Of a stretch of 64,000 bases of DNA, positions 28,762-37,691 are shown in pieces. The number at the start of each line of letters is the position of its first letter. Position 1 is the first letter of the stretch. The notes under the pieces were generated by a model. It made no database searches and was not told the origin of the DNA. It worked only from the letters and a program-made list of their open reading frames with translations. The translations under genes and the position numbers were made by a program. Source of the DNA: an uncultured Pelagibacteraceae bacterium (GTDB lineage: Bacteria; Pseudomonadota; Alphaproteobacteria; Pelagibacterales; Pelagibacteraceae); NCBI GenBank assembly GCA_902600485.1, contig CACKJD010000001.1:179501-243500 (forward strand). Reading direction: 5' to 3'.

Positions 28762-30276
28762 ATGAGCGTCCAAGATTTAAAAAATAAATTTGAAGAATTG
28801 AAAAAAAAATTTTTAGAAAAAAAATTTGATGAAGTTATAGAGGAATGCAATCTAGTTTTAAAAAAAAATAAAATTGATGTTTTTTATAATTTATTATGTC
28901 TCTCGTATAATAATAAAAATAATATCGCAAAAGCAATAGATGTGATGGAGTCAGCTTTAGAAGACAGTCCAAATAATATTGATTTTTTAAATAATTTAGG
29001 GATGTTTTATTCAAATATTTATAAATACAAAAAAGCTGAAGACTACTACAAAAAAGGACTTAAAATTGATGGTAATAATTTAAGTTTGTTAAATAATTTA
29101 GCAAATTTAAAAAAAAATTTGGATCAAAATGAAGAAGCAATATCCATTTATGAAAAAATTTTATTAATAAAACCTAAAGAACTTGCTATAATGTATAACT
29201 TAGCAGGTCTTCATAACAGTTTGGGTAACTTCAAAAAATCTAAAAAATTATATTTAAGGATGTTAGAACTTCAGCCTAATTTTACAGAAGCAGATAGAAT
29301 GATTTCTCAAATGGAAAAGTATAGTTCTCAAAATAAGCATTTTTTTAACTTAAGGGAAAAGTTATCAAACATGGAGCTCAGTGATAATTCACTACTGCAT
29401 CTACATTTTGCTCTCGGAAAAGCGTATGGTGACCAAAATAAATATTCAGAGTCTTTTGAAAATTACAAAAAAGCAAATGACTTATCAAAAAAAATTAGCA
29501 ATTATAATTTTGAGAAGGATAAAAAAAGATTTAACCTAATTAAAATTAAGTTTAAATCTTTGAATAATATTAAATTAAAAAATGAAACTAGAAAATTTAT
29601 TTTTATAATTGGTATGCCAAGATCAGGGACATCTTTAACTGAGCAAATTTTATCATCCCATAAAAATGTATTTGGTGGTGGCGAGTTACCCTATATACAA
29701 AAGATTTATAACGATTATTTAAAATCTAATGAGAATTTAAGTGAAAATGATTTGTTAAATTGTAAGGATGATTACTTAGATTATATATCTAATATTGATA
29801 ACTCTGAAAAATTTTTTACAGATAAAGCACCACTAAATTTTTTTTATATAGGCTTTATCTTGAAATTCTTACCAAATTCAAAATTTATTAATATTATTAG
29901 GAGTCCCATAGATAACTGTTGGTCAATTTATAAAAATTATTTTCCTACAAAAATAAGCTTCGGAAATGATTTAAGCGATTTGTCTAATTATTATAAATCT
30001 TACAAAGATTTAATGGTTTTTTGGAAAAGTCTTTTTCCAAATGATATATATGATCTAAAATACGAAAATCTGGTTAACAATACTAAAGACGAAGTTAAAA
30101 AATTATTAGAATTTTGTTCTTTAGAATGGGATGACAACTGTTTGCAACACCACAAAAATAAAAGAGTGATTAAAACAATCAGCTTTAATCAAGCAAGAAA
30201 ACCAATATATAATACATCTCTAAAATCATATAACGGCTATGAAACTTATTTAACTGAGCTAAAAGATTTGAGTTAA
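28762..30276 (+). CDS. TPR-repeat sulfotransferase-family protein
   Basis: Several TPRs (e.g. NLGMFYSNIYKYKKAEDYYKKGLKID), then a PAPS-binding-like FIIGMPRSGTSLTEQILSSH and IRSPIDNCWSIYK. Confidence 0.85.
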   Translation: MSVQDLKNKFEELKKKFLEKKFDEVIEECNLVLKKNKIDVFYNLLCLSYNNKNNIAKAIDVMESALEDSPNNIDFLNNLGMFYSNIYKYKKAEDYYKKGLKIDGNNLSLLNNLANLKKNLDQNEEAISIYEKILLIKPKELAIMYNLAGLHNSLGNFKKSKKLYLRMLELQPNFTEADRMISQMEKYSSQNKHFFNLREKLSNMELSDNSLLHLHFALGKAYGDQNKYSESFENYKKANDLSKKISNYNFEKDKKRFNLIKIKFKSLNNIKLKNETRKFIFIIGMPRSGTSLTEQILSSHKNVFGGGELPYIQKIYNDYLKSNENLSENDLLNCKDDYLDYISNIDNSEKFFTDKAPLNFFYIGFILKFLPNSKFINIIRSPIDNCWSIYKNYFPTKISFGNDLSDLSNYYKSYKDLMVFWKSLFPNDIYDLKYENLVNNTKDEVKKLLEFCSLEWDDNCLQHHKNKRVIKTISFNQARKPIYNTSLKSYNGYETYLTELKDLS

Positions 30277-31178
30277 AATGAATCCCTACCAAAATTAGGT
30301 TTTGGTACATCTTGTTTTAAATTAATTATTTGTTTCCGAATTTTTTTTGAATTCTTTAATATCTTTAAAACATTTGTGTTATTCTGATTTTTAATAAGTT
30401 TTTTAAAATTTTTTAAATTTCTTATAAAGATATTTATTGAGTCAATAATATTATCTTTGTTTTCAAAAAATATGTCACGCCACATTATTTCATTAGACGC
30501 TGCTGTTCTAGAGAAATCTCTTAAACCTCCGGCGCTATATTTTATAATACTTTTTTTATTTTTCTTTTGAAAATCAATAGCAGTTTTCACAAGATTGTAT
30601 GCAATTAAATGCGGTAAATGACTAGTTATTGAAAAAATTTTATCATGATCAATGGAATTCATAAATATTATTTTTGATCCTAGTTTCTTCCAAAATTTTT
30701 CTATTTTTTTTTGATTTTTTTTAGTTTTATCATTACCTTTCAAAATTATACACCACTTGTCTTTAAATAAATTTTTGTCACCAAACTCTGGTCCACTTAC
30801 TTCTGAACCAGCAATCGGGTGGCTTGGAATAAATATTTTTTTTAATTTTTTATTTTTATTAATTAAATTTTCAATATTGCGTTTAGTTGAACCTGTGTCT
30901 GTTATTAGATTTTTTGACGAAATGTGTCTTAGTAACTTTTTAATTAAATTTTTATATTGGCTCATATGTGTAGAGAGCACAATCAAGTCCATATTAGAAA
31001 CTTTGTAATCTATCTTATTAAGAAATTTAATTTTCTTATCAATTTTTTTTATCAAAGAGATATTTTTTTTTGATTTTTCAAATACATAAATATTTTTTGA
31101 GATTTTTTTACTTAATGAACCTCTTAAAATAGATGAACCTATCAGGCCACAACCAACAATTAATATATTACTAAACAT
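30273..31178 (-). CDS. tyrA: Prephenate/arogenate dehydrogenase family
   Basis: ILIVGCGLIGSS Rossmann motif, TDTGSTKRNIE, PSHPIAGSEVSGP, ITSHLPHLIAYNLV. Confidence 0.9.
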   Translation of the reverse strand: MFSNILIVGCGLIGSSILRGSLSKKISKNIYVFEKSKKNISLIKKIDKKIKFLNKIDYKVSNMDLIVLSTHMSQYKNLIKKLLRHISSKNLITDTGSTKRNIENLINKNKKLKKIFIPSHPIAGSEVSGPEFGDKNLFKDKWCIILKGNDKTKKNQKKIEKFWKKLGSKIIFMNSIDHDKIFSITSHLPHLIAYNLVKTAIDFQKKNKKSIIKYSAGGLRDFSRTAASNEIMWRDIFFENKDNIIDSINIFIRNLKNFKKLIKNQNNTNVLKILKNSKKIRKQIINLKQDVPKPNFGRDSF

Positions 31179-31179
31179 T

Positions 31180-32301
31180 TTAGAATATTGATTTTAGCGT
31201 TTTTAGAAAAAAATTATTCTCTTTGGAATTTCCTATTGTTACTCTTAATTTATTTTTCATACCATATACTTCAAGGCTTCTAACAATAATACCTTTTTCT
31301 TCAAGTTTTTTTTTAAATTTTAGGGCTGATATTTTACACTTATCAAAATTTAATAATAAAAAGTTAGCAGATACTTTATTAGTATTTATATTATTTTTTT
31401 CTAAGTTACTTTTGAGTTTTTCTGCCCATTTTTTATTATGTTTAATTGATTTTGATATAAATATTTTATCTTTAAGTGACTCTATAGCAGATAACTCTCC
31501 TATTTTTGTAATATTAAATGGTGGTTTAATTTTCATCAACGCTTTTATTATTTCTTTCGACCCATACCCCCACCCAACTCTTAAGGAGGCCAGTCCATAA
31601 ATTTTAGAAAATGTCCTTAAAATAAAAACATTATTTTTGTTTTTAAATAAGTTTAGTCCAGACTTATAATCTTTATTTAACATATATTCTTCGTAAGCAT
31701 CATCAACAACTAACAGAATATTTGACCTGAGCCTTTTCCTTAAATTTTTTAATTCTAATGCAGGCAAATAAGTTGCTGTTGGATTATTAGGATTTGCTAA
31801 AAAAACAATTTTAGTTTTTCGAGTTACTTTTTTTAATATATTGTCTACTGATACTTTAAAATTTTTTTCATCGGCGTAAATAACTTTGGCCCCAATTATT
31901 CCTGAATAAATTCTATACATTAAAAAACTATATTTTGGCACAATTACTTCATCTGATTTTGTCAAAAATAGTTGACATATCATCTGAATTATTTCATCTG
32001 AACCTGAGCCACAAATTATCTGGTCGAAATTACATCTAAATTTTTTTGAAATTTCCTTACGTAAACTTTTAGATTTTGAGTCAGGATATTTAGATAACAA
32101 ATTAATTTTTGATAATTTTTTTTTTACTCTTGGCGAGAAACCTAATGCAGATTCATTTGCTGACAATTTAATTACCTTTTTTTTGTTTAAAAGCACTGAC
32201 CTACCAGGTTTGTAACTTTTTACGTCGATTTTCCTAAAAATTACTTTTTGCATATTCATATATATAAATAATAATAAAATAATTGAAATAAAATTAAACA
32301 A
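31180..32301 (-). CDS. hisC: Histidinol-phosphate / aromatic aminotransferase
   Basis: KLSANESALGFSP, NPNNPTATYLP, VVDDAYEEY, RTFSKIYGLASLRVGW. The ORF N-terminus is probably over-extended; likely start MNMQKV at 32259 or MQKV at 32253. Confidence 0.9.
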   Translation of the reverse strand: MFNFISIILLLFIYMNMQKVIFRKIDVKSYKPGRSVLLNKKKVIKLSANESALGFSPRVKKKLSKINLLSKYPDSKSKSLRKEISKKFRCNFDQIICGSGSDEIIQMICQLFLTKSDEVIVPKYSFLMYRIYSGIIGAKVIYADEKNFKVSVDNILKKVTRKTKIVFLANPNNPTATYLPALELKNLRKRLRSNILLVVDDAYEEYMLNKDYKSGLNLFKNKNNVFILRTFSKIYGLASLRVGWGYGSKEIIKALMKIKPPFNITKIGELSAIESLKDKIFISKSIKHNKKWAEKLKSNLEKNNINTNKVSANFLLLNFDKCKISALKFKKKLEEKGIIVRSLEVYGMKNKLRVTIGNSKENNFFLKTLKSIF

Positions 32302-32314
32302 CGATCAGTTGTAA

Positions 32315-32341
32315 TTGACATAATTGATAACTTGCTATAGA
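32315..32341 (+). promoter_or_regulatory. Candidate promoter for metX leader
   Basis: TTGACA (32315-32320), then TATAGA (32336-32341) with a short 15-nt spacer; the predicted start falls at the riboswitch 5' end. Confidence 0.4.
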
Positions 32342-32349
32342 AGATCTTT

Positions 32350-32400
32350 GCGCTGATTTAACTGAATTGCGAGCGCTTTAAAAAAACCGCTAAATAAGTT
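32350..32400 (+). promoter_or_regulatory. SAM-II riboswitch upstream of metX
   Basis: GCGCTGATTTAACTGAATTGCGAGCGCTTTAAAAAAACCGCTAAATAAG: P1 GCGCT/AGCGC, conserved GATTTAAC...TTGC loop and GCTAAA 3' segment, directly upstream of homoserine O-acetyltransferase. Confidence 0.88.
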
Positions 32401-32428
32401 TTTTTCCTCACAATTCACATCAGATATT

Positions 32429-33544
32429 ATGAACGAATTTAACAATATAAAAAAAATAATTATTAAAAAACCACTAAAATTAGATTGCGGGGTTACTATT
32501 GTAGATTACCCTCTTGCTTATGAAACTTATGGAAAGCTCAATCAAGATAAAGATAATGCTATAATGGTGTTTCATGCACTCACTGGAGATCAGTATGCGT
32601 CAGGTAAAAATCCAGTAACTAACAAAGATGGATGGTGGTCATATGTGATTGGTCCAAATAAAGCACTTGATACAAATAAATATTTTATAATATGTGCAAA
32701 TGTTATTGGTGGCTGTATGGGGTCCTATGGTCCTAGCTCCATAGATAAAAAAAGTGGAAAAAAAATTGGTATTAATTTTCCAGTTATAACAATAAACGAT
32801 ATGGTTAATGCGCAATTTAATTTACTCGATCATTTTAATATAGATAAATTATTTTGTGTCACTGGTGGATCTATGGGTGGAATGCAAGTTTTACAATTTA
32901 TTGCTAACTACCCAGATAAGTCAAAAATAGCTATTCCTATAGCATGCTCTGCTAGTCACTCTGCCCAAAATATTGCTTTTAATGAGTTGGGAAGGCAAGC
33001 AATAATGGCAGATGAAAACTGGAAAAATGGTAATTATGAGTTAGAAAATAAGTCTCCTGCTAAAGGATTGTCTGTTGCAAGAATGGCGGCCCACATAACA
33101 TATTTATCAAAAAAAGGTCTTCAGGAAAAATTTGGCAGAAAACTTCAAGAGCGAGACAAAATTAAATTTGGTTTTGATGCCGACTTTCAAATTGAGAGTT
33201 ATCTTAGATACCAGGGATCAATATTTGTTGATCGATTCGATGCAAATAGCTATCTTTATATAACAAGAGCTATGGATTATTTTGATCTTAGCAAAAATTC
33301 TACCGGTGATCTTTCAAAAGTATTTAAAAATACAAAAACCAAATTTTTTATCATTTCATTTACCTCTGACTGGCTGTATCCAACAGCTGAAAATAGAGAA
33401 ATAGTAATTGCCTTAAATGCAATAAATGCAGATGTAGGATTTTTAGAGGTAAAATCTGACAAAGGTCACGACTCTTTTTTATTAGATGTTCCTGATTTTC
33501 TAAATGCATTAAAGAATTTTGTTGATAACTCATATAAAAAATAA
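32429..33544 (+). CDS. metX: Homoserine O-acetyltransferase
   Basis: LAYETYGKLN, HALTGDQYASG, VTGGSMGGMQ nucleophile elbow, KGHDSFLLD. Confidence 0.95.
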   Translation: MNEFNNIKKIIIKKPLKLDCGVTIVDYPLAYETYGKLNQDKDNAIMVFHALTGDQYASGKNPVTNKDGWWSYVIGPNKALDTNKYFIICANVIGGCMGSYGPSSIDKKSGKKIGINFPVITINDMVNAQFNLLDHFNIDKLFCVTGGSMGGMQVLQFIANYPDKSKIAIPIACSASHSAQNIAFNELGRQAIMADENWKNGNYELENKSPAKGLSVARMAAHITYLSKKGLQEKFGRKLQERDKIKFGFDADFQIESYLRYQGSIFVDRFDANSYLYITRAMDYFDLSKNSTGDLSKVFKNTKTKFFIISFTSDWLYPTAENREIVIALNAINADVGFLEVKSDKGHDSFLLDVPDFLNALKNFVDNSYKK

Positions 33545-33546
33545 TT

Positions 33547-34143
33547 ATGAAAGAAGAATTTAAAATTATCGCAGACTCTATTGAAAGAGAAAAATCAATT
33601 TTAGATGTTGGTTGTGGAGATGGTGAGCTGATGAAATTTATTTACGAAAATATATCTAAAAAAATTAGAGGCCTAGAGATTTCTAAAGATAATGTTCAAA
33701 AATGTATTCAAAAAGGACTTACCGTAATTGAAGGTAATGCTGAGATGGATTTACAACAATTTCCTAGTAATAGTTTTGATTACGTTATTTTAAGCCAAAC
33801 CTTGCAAGCTTTTTTAAATCCCGAAAAAGTAATAAGTGATTTATTAAGAATAGGAAAGACATCAATTGTAACAATACCAAATTTTGGATTTTGGAAAGTG
33901 AGATTTAACTTGTTATTTAAAGGTACAATGCCTGTTACTAAGACGCTACCAAATGAGTGGTATAATACACCCAATCTCCACATGTGCTCAATTAAGGACT
34001 TCGTAAACTTTTGCAATGATAGAAAAATAAATTTATTTAAATCTTTAGCTCTTACAAATAATAAAGTATCTTCAATTAATAAGTTTAATTTAAATTTTAA
34101 AAATTTAACTTCTGAACTTGGTATTTTTTTAATAGAAAAATGA
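33547..34143 (+). CDS. metW: Methionine biosynthesis protein MetW
   Basis: SILDVGCGDGELM SAM-binding motif and MetW family pattern; adjacent to metX. Confidence 0.93.
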   Translation: MKEEFKIIADSIEREKSILDVGCGDGELMKFIYENISKKIRGLEISKDNVQKCIQKGLTVIEGNAEMDLQQFPSNSFDYVILSQTLQAFLNPEKVISDLLRIGKTSIVTIPNFGFWKVRFNLLFKGTMPVTKTLPNEWYNTPNLHMCSIKDFVNFCNDRKINLFKSLALTNNKVSSINKFNLNFKNLTSELGIFLIEK

Positions 34144-34856
34144 TAAAAGTTGAAATTGTAAAATGTTTAAAAGATAATTTTTCATATATAGTGCATAATA
34201 AAAATGAGGCACTAGTTATAGACCCAAGCGAATCTGGTCCAATTATCAAATCATTAGAAAAAATAAATCTAAAATTAAAATATATCTTAAACACACATCA
34301 TCACTTTGATCATGTAGACGGAAATTTAACATTAAAAGAAAAGTACAAGTGTAAAATAATTGGTTTTATAGATGATAAAAAAAGAATACCAGGTATAGAT
34401 ATTTGCCTCAAAAATGAAGAGATATTTAAAGAAGGTGATTTTCAATTTAAAACTTATCATACTCCAGGTCACACCTCAGGCCATATTTGCTATCATTTTT
34501 TCAACGACAAAATATTGTTTACAGGAGATACTTTATTTTCATTAAGCTGCGGAAGGTTATTTGAAGGAACATATGAAGATATGTTCAGATCATTATCATT
34601 AATTAAAACTTTTGATAAAGAAACTTTAATATATTGTGGGCATGAATATACGTTAAGTAATGCAAAATTCTGTATTGAGCATGATCCAGATAATAAAAAT
34701 CTTAAAAAAAAAATAGACTTAATTAATAAAAATTTGAAGGCAGGAATACCAACAATTCCATCTATTTTAAAAGAAGAATTAGAATGCAACATATTTTTAA
34801 AGGCAGAAAATATCGAAGCTTTCTCAAAACTGAGGGATTTAAAGGATAATTTTTAG
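34140..34856 (+). CDS. gloB: Hydroxyacylglutathione hydrolase (glyoxalase II)
   Basis: THHHFDHVDGN, TPGHTSGHICY, FTGDTLFSLSCGRLFEGT, CGHEYT. Confidence 0.95.
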   Translation: MIKVEIVKCLKDNFSYIVHNKNEALVIDPSESGPIIKSLEKINLKLKYILNTHHHFDHVDGNLTLKEKYKCKIIGFIDDKKRIPGIDICLKNEEIFKEGDFQFKTYHTPGHTSGHICYHFFNDKILFTGDTLFSLSCGRLFEGTYEDMFRSLSLIKTFDKETLIYCGHEYTLSNAKFCIEHDPDNKNLKKKIDLINKNLKAGIPTIPSILKEELECNIFLKAENIEAFSKLRDLKDNF

Positions 34857-34866
34857 CTTATTAATC

Positions 34867-34894
34867 TTGACTATAAAAAAGCTAATTATATATT
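34867..34894 (+). promoter_or_regulatory. Candidate promoter for rplU-rpmA
   Basis: TTGACT (34867-34872), 16-nt spacer, TATATT (34889-34894); AAGGA SD follows before rplU. Confidence 0.5.
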
Positions 34895-34919
34895 GCATTT
34901 AATTTTTTAAGGATAAAAC

Positions 34920-35318
34920 ATGTCTTTTGCGATAATACAAACTGGTGGAAAACAATATAAGGTTAAAGCTGGAGAAATAGTTAAAATAGAAAAATTTGGA
35001 GATCAAAAACCAAATTCTATAATTGAATTTAAAGAAATACTTGCCTACGGGGATGATAAAAATATTGAGGTGGGTTTGCCTACCGTTCAAGGTGCAAAAG
35101 TAGAAGCCGAATTTTTAAAAAATGCTAAAAATAGGACAGTTCTAATATTTAAAAAAAGACGAAGAAAAAATTCTAGAAGAAAAAACGGTCACAGACAGCA
35201 ATACTCATTAATTAGAGTCAATAAGATAATGTCAAAAGATGGTAAAGTATTGTCTGAGGCTGAAAAAATTAGTAAAGTAAAAAAAGAAAAAAAGACTGAA
35301 ATTAAAAAAGATAAGTAA
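34920..35318 (+). CDS. rplU: 50S ribosomal protein L21 with basic C-terminal extension
   Basis: MSFAIIQTGGKQYKVKAGEIVKIEK; KRRRKNSRRKNGHRQQYSLIRV. Confidence 0.96.
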   Translation: MSFAIIQTGGKQYKVKAGEIVKIEKFGDQKPNSIIEFKEILAYGDDKNIEVGLPTVQGAKVEAEFLKNAKNRTVLIFKKRRRKNSRRKNGHRQQYSLIRVNKIMSKDGKVLSEAEKISKVKKEKKTEIKKDK

Positions 35319-35326
35319 AATAAATT

Positions 35327-35581
35327 ATGGCAACAAAAAAAGCAGGTGGATCCTCTCGAAACGGAAGAGATAGTGCTGGTAGAAGATTAGGTGTAAAAAA
35401 ATACGGTGGCCAATTCGTTGTACCTGGTAATATAATAGTTAGGCAAAGAGGAACTAAAATTTTTCCAGGCCAAAACGTTGGCATGGGCAAAGATCACTCT
35501 ATTTTCTCTGTAGTTAAGGGTAAGGTTGTCTTTAAAAAAAGTAAGTCAGATAGAACTTACGTTTCAGTAAAACCCAATTAA
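35327..35581 (+). CDS. rpmA: 50S ribosomal protein L27
   Basis: [31 protein letters not shown]. Confidence 0.98.
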   Translation: MATKKAGGSSRNGRDSAGRRLGVKKYGGQFVVPGNIIVRQRGTKIFPGQNVGMGKDHSIFSVVKGKVVFKKSKSDRTYVSVKPN

Positions 35582-35610
35582 ATTCATACAACATAAACAA
35601 AAGTTGTATT

Positions 35611-36594
35611 ATGAAATTCCTAGATCAAGTAAAGATATTTGTTAAAGCTGGTAACGGCGGCTCAGGATCACCAAGCTTTAGACGTGAAAAATTTATTGAG
35701 TTTGGAGGTCCAGATGGAGGTGACGGGGGTAAGGGTGGCTCTGTTGTATTAAAATCAGAAAGAAATTTAAATACATTAATCGATTATAGATATCAACAAC
35801 ATTTCAAAGCCAAAAGAGGTGGTGATGGTAAAGGAAAAAATCAAACAGGTAGAGGTGGAAAAGATTTATTCTTATCTGTTCCAATTGGGACTCAAATTTT
35901 TGAAGAAGATAACAAAACTTTACTTTTTGATTTCAAAAAAGAAAAAGATGAATTTACTGTTGCCGTAGGAGGTCGAGGTGGTTTTGGAAATACCAGATTT
36001 AAGTCATCAACAAATAGAGCTCCGAGAAAATTTACAAAAGGCACAAAAGGCGAGGAATTTTGGATTTGGTTACAACTTAAAACAATTGCTGATATTGGAA
36101 TAATAGGTTTACCAAATGCAGGTAAATCAAGTTTACTTGCTTCAATAACCTCTGCAAATCCCAAAATTGCTAATTATAAGTTTACAACTATAAATCCTAA
36201 TCTAGGTGTTGCAATGTATGATAATAAAGAGATTACATTAGCAGATATACCAGGATTAATCGAAGGAGCACACACTGGCGTCGGTTTAGGTATAAAGTTT
36301 TTAAAACATGTAGAAAGATGTAAAACACTATTACACTTAATTGATGTTTCTGAGGAAGATTTGGTTAATTCTTATAAACAAATTAGAAAAGAATTAGGTG
36401 AGTATAGTAAGGAATTATTAAAAAAAAAAGAAATTATAGTGTTAAATAAGGTCGATTTATTATCACAAAAAGAGCTCAAAAATAAAAAGATAAAATTTGA
36501 GGAAAAATTAAATAAAAAAGTTATTCAATTATCTACTTTTGACAAAAAATTAATATCAAATTTAAAAATAAAATTGCTTAAAAATGTATCTTGA
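35611..36594 (+). CDS. obgE: GTPase Obg
   Basis: Obg glycine-rich N-domain GGDGGKGGSV; GLPNAGKSSLLA, DIPGLIEGAHTGVGLG. Confidence 0.97.
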   Translation: MKFLDQVKIFVKAGNGGSGSPSFRREKFIEFGGPDGGDGGKGGSVVLKSERNLNTLIDYRYQQHFKAKRGGDGKGKNQTGRGGKDLFLSVPIGTQIFEEDNKTLLFDFKKEKDEFTVAVGGRGGFGNTRFKSSTNRAPRKFTKGTKGEEFWIWLQLKTIADIGIIGLPNAGKSSLLASITSANPKIANYKFTTINPNLGVAMYDNKEITLADIPGLIEGAHTGVGLGIKFLKHVERCKTLLHLIDVSEEDLVNSYKQIRKELGEYSKELLKKKEIIVLNKVDLLSQKELKNKKIKFEEKLNKKVIQLSTFDKKLISNLKIKLLKNVS

Positions 36595-37690
36595 AAATTC
36601 CAAAACTATTATTGTTAAGATAGGATCGTCATTAATTATTAATGACAAAAAAATTATCAGAAAAAAATGGCTATTGGAGTTCGCAAAAGATATTAAAGCT
36701 TTAAGAAAAAAAAATAAGAATATTATTATAGTAAGCTCAGGTGCAATTGCTCTTGGTTGTAAGAAATTAAATATAACAAAGAAAAAACTTAAAATAGATC
36801 AAAGTCAAGCAGTAGCATCTGTAGGACAAATCGAGTTAATGAATTTATTTAAGGAAATTTTCGCTATTCAAAAAATTAATATTTCCCAAATATTGCTTAC
36901 ACTAGAAGATACTGAAATAAGAAGGAGGGCTATAAATGCTAAAAGGACAATTGAAAATTTATTTAATCTTAATTTTTTACCGATAGTTAATGAAAATGAT
37001 ACTATTGCTACTTCCGAAATAAAATATGGAGACAATGATAGACTAGCCTCAAGAGTTGCTCAAATTTCTGATGCAGATTGTCTTGTGTTATTATCAGATG
37101 TGGATGGACTTTATACAAAAAATCCAAAAATTCATAAAGATGCTAAATTGATAAATAAGATTGAAAAAATAGACCAAAATATAATTAAATTAGCTTCTGG
37201 AAAAACTAGTGAGTATGGATCAGGTGGTATGAGAACTAAAATTGATGCAGCTAAAATATGTGCGCTCTCAGGATGTAAAATGGCAATAGCAAACGGATTA
37301 AAAGAAAGACCTTTGAGTAATATTTTAGATAAAAAAATATGTACTTGGTTTATCCCTGAAATTTCTAAATTAGATGCTAGAAAAAAGTGGATTGCCAGCA
37401 CGTTACATGCAAAAGGATATTTAAAGATTGATGAAGGTGCTGAAAATGCATTACGAAAAGGCAAAAGTTTGCTGGCCGCAGGTGTAAAGAGTGTTGAAGG
37501 TTCATTCAAAAAAGGTGATCAAATAAAAATAATTAGCAAAAATGATAAAGAGCTAGCAATAGGCCTGAGTTCATTTTCATCTGAGGAAATTGACAAAATA
37601 AAAGGTCATCAGTCAAATAAAATTGAAGAATTAATAGGTTACAAAACAAAAACTGAAGTTGTTCATAAAGATGATATGGTGGAAATCTAA
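36584..37690 (+). CDS. proB: Glutamate 5-kinase with PUA domain
   Basis: IVKIGSSLI, IVSSGAIALG, VNENDTIAT, GTGGM-like SGGMRTKIDAA. Confidence 0.96.
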   Translation: MYLENSKTIIVKIGSSLIINDKKIIRKKWLLEFAKDIKALRKKNKNIIIVSSGAIALGCKKLNITKKKLKIDQSQAVASVGQIELMNLFKEIFAIQKINISQILLTLEDTEIRRRAINAKRTIENLFNLNFLPIVNENDTIATSEIKYGDNDRLASRVAQISDADCLVLLSDVDGLYTKNPKIHKDAKLINKIEKIDQNIIKLASGKTSEYGSGGMRTKIDAAKICALSGCKMAIANGLKERPLSNILDKKICTWFIPEISKLDARKKWIASTLHAKGYLKIDEGAENALRKGKSLLAAGVKSVEGSFKKGDQIKIISKNDKELAIGLSSFSSEEIDKIKGHQSNKIEELIGYKTKTEVVHKDDMVEI

Positions 37691-37691
37691 A

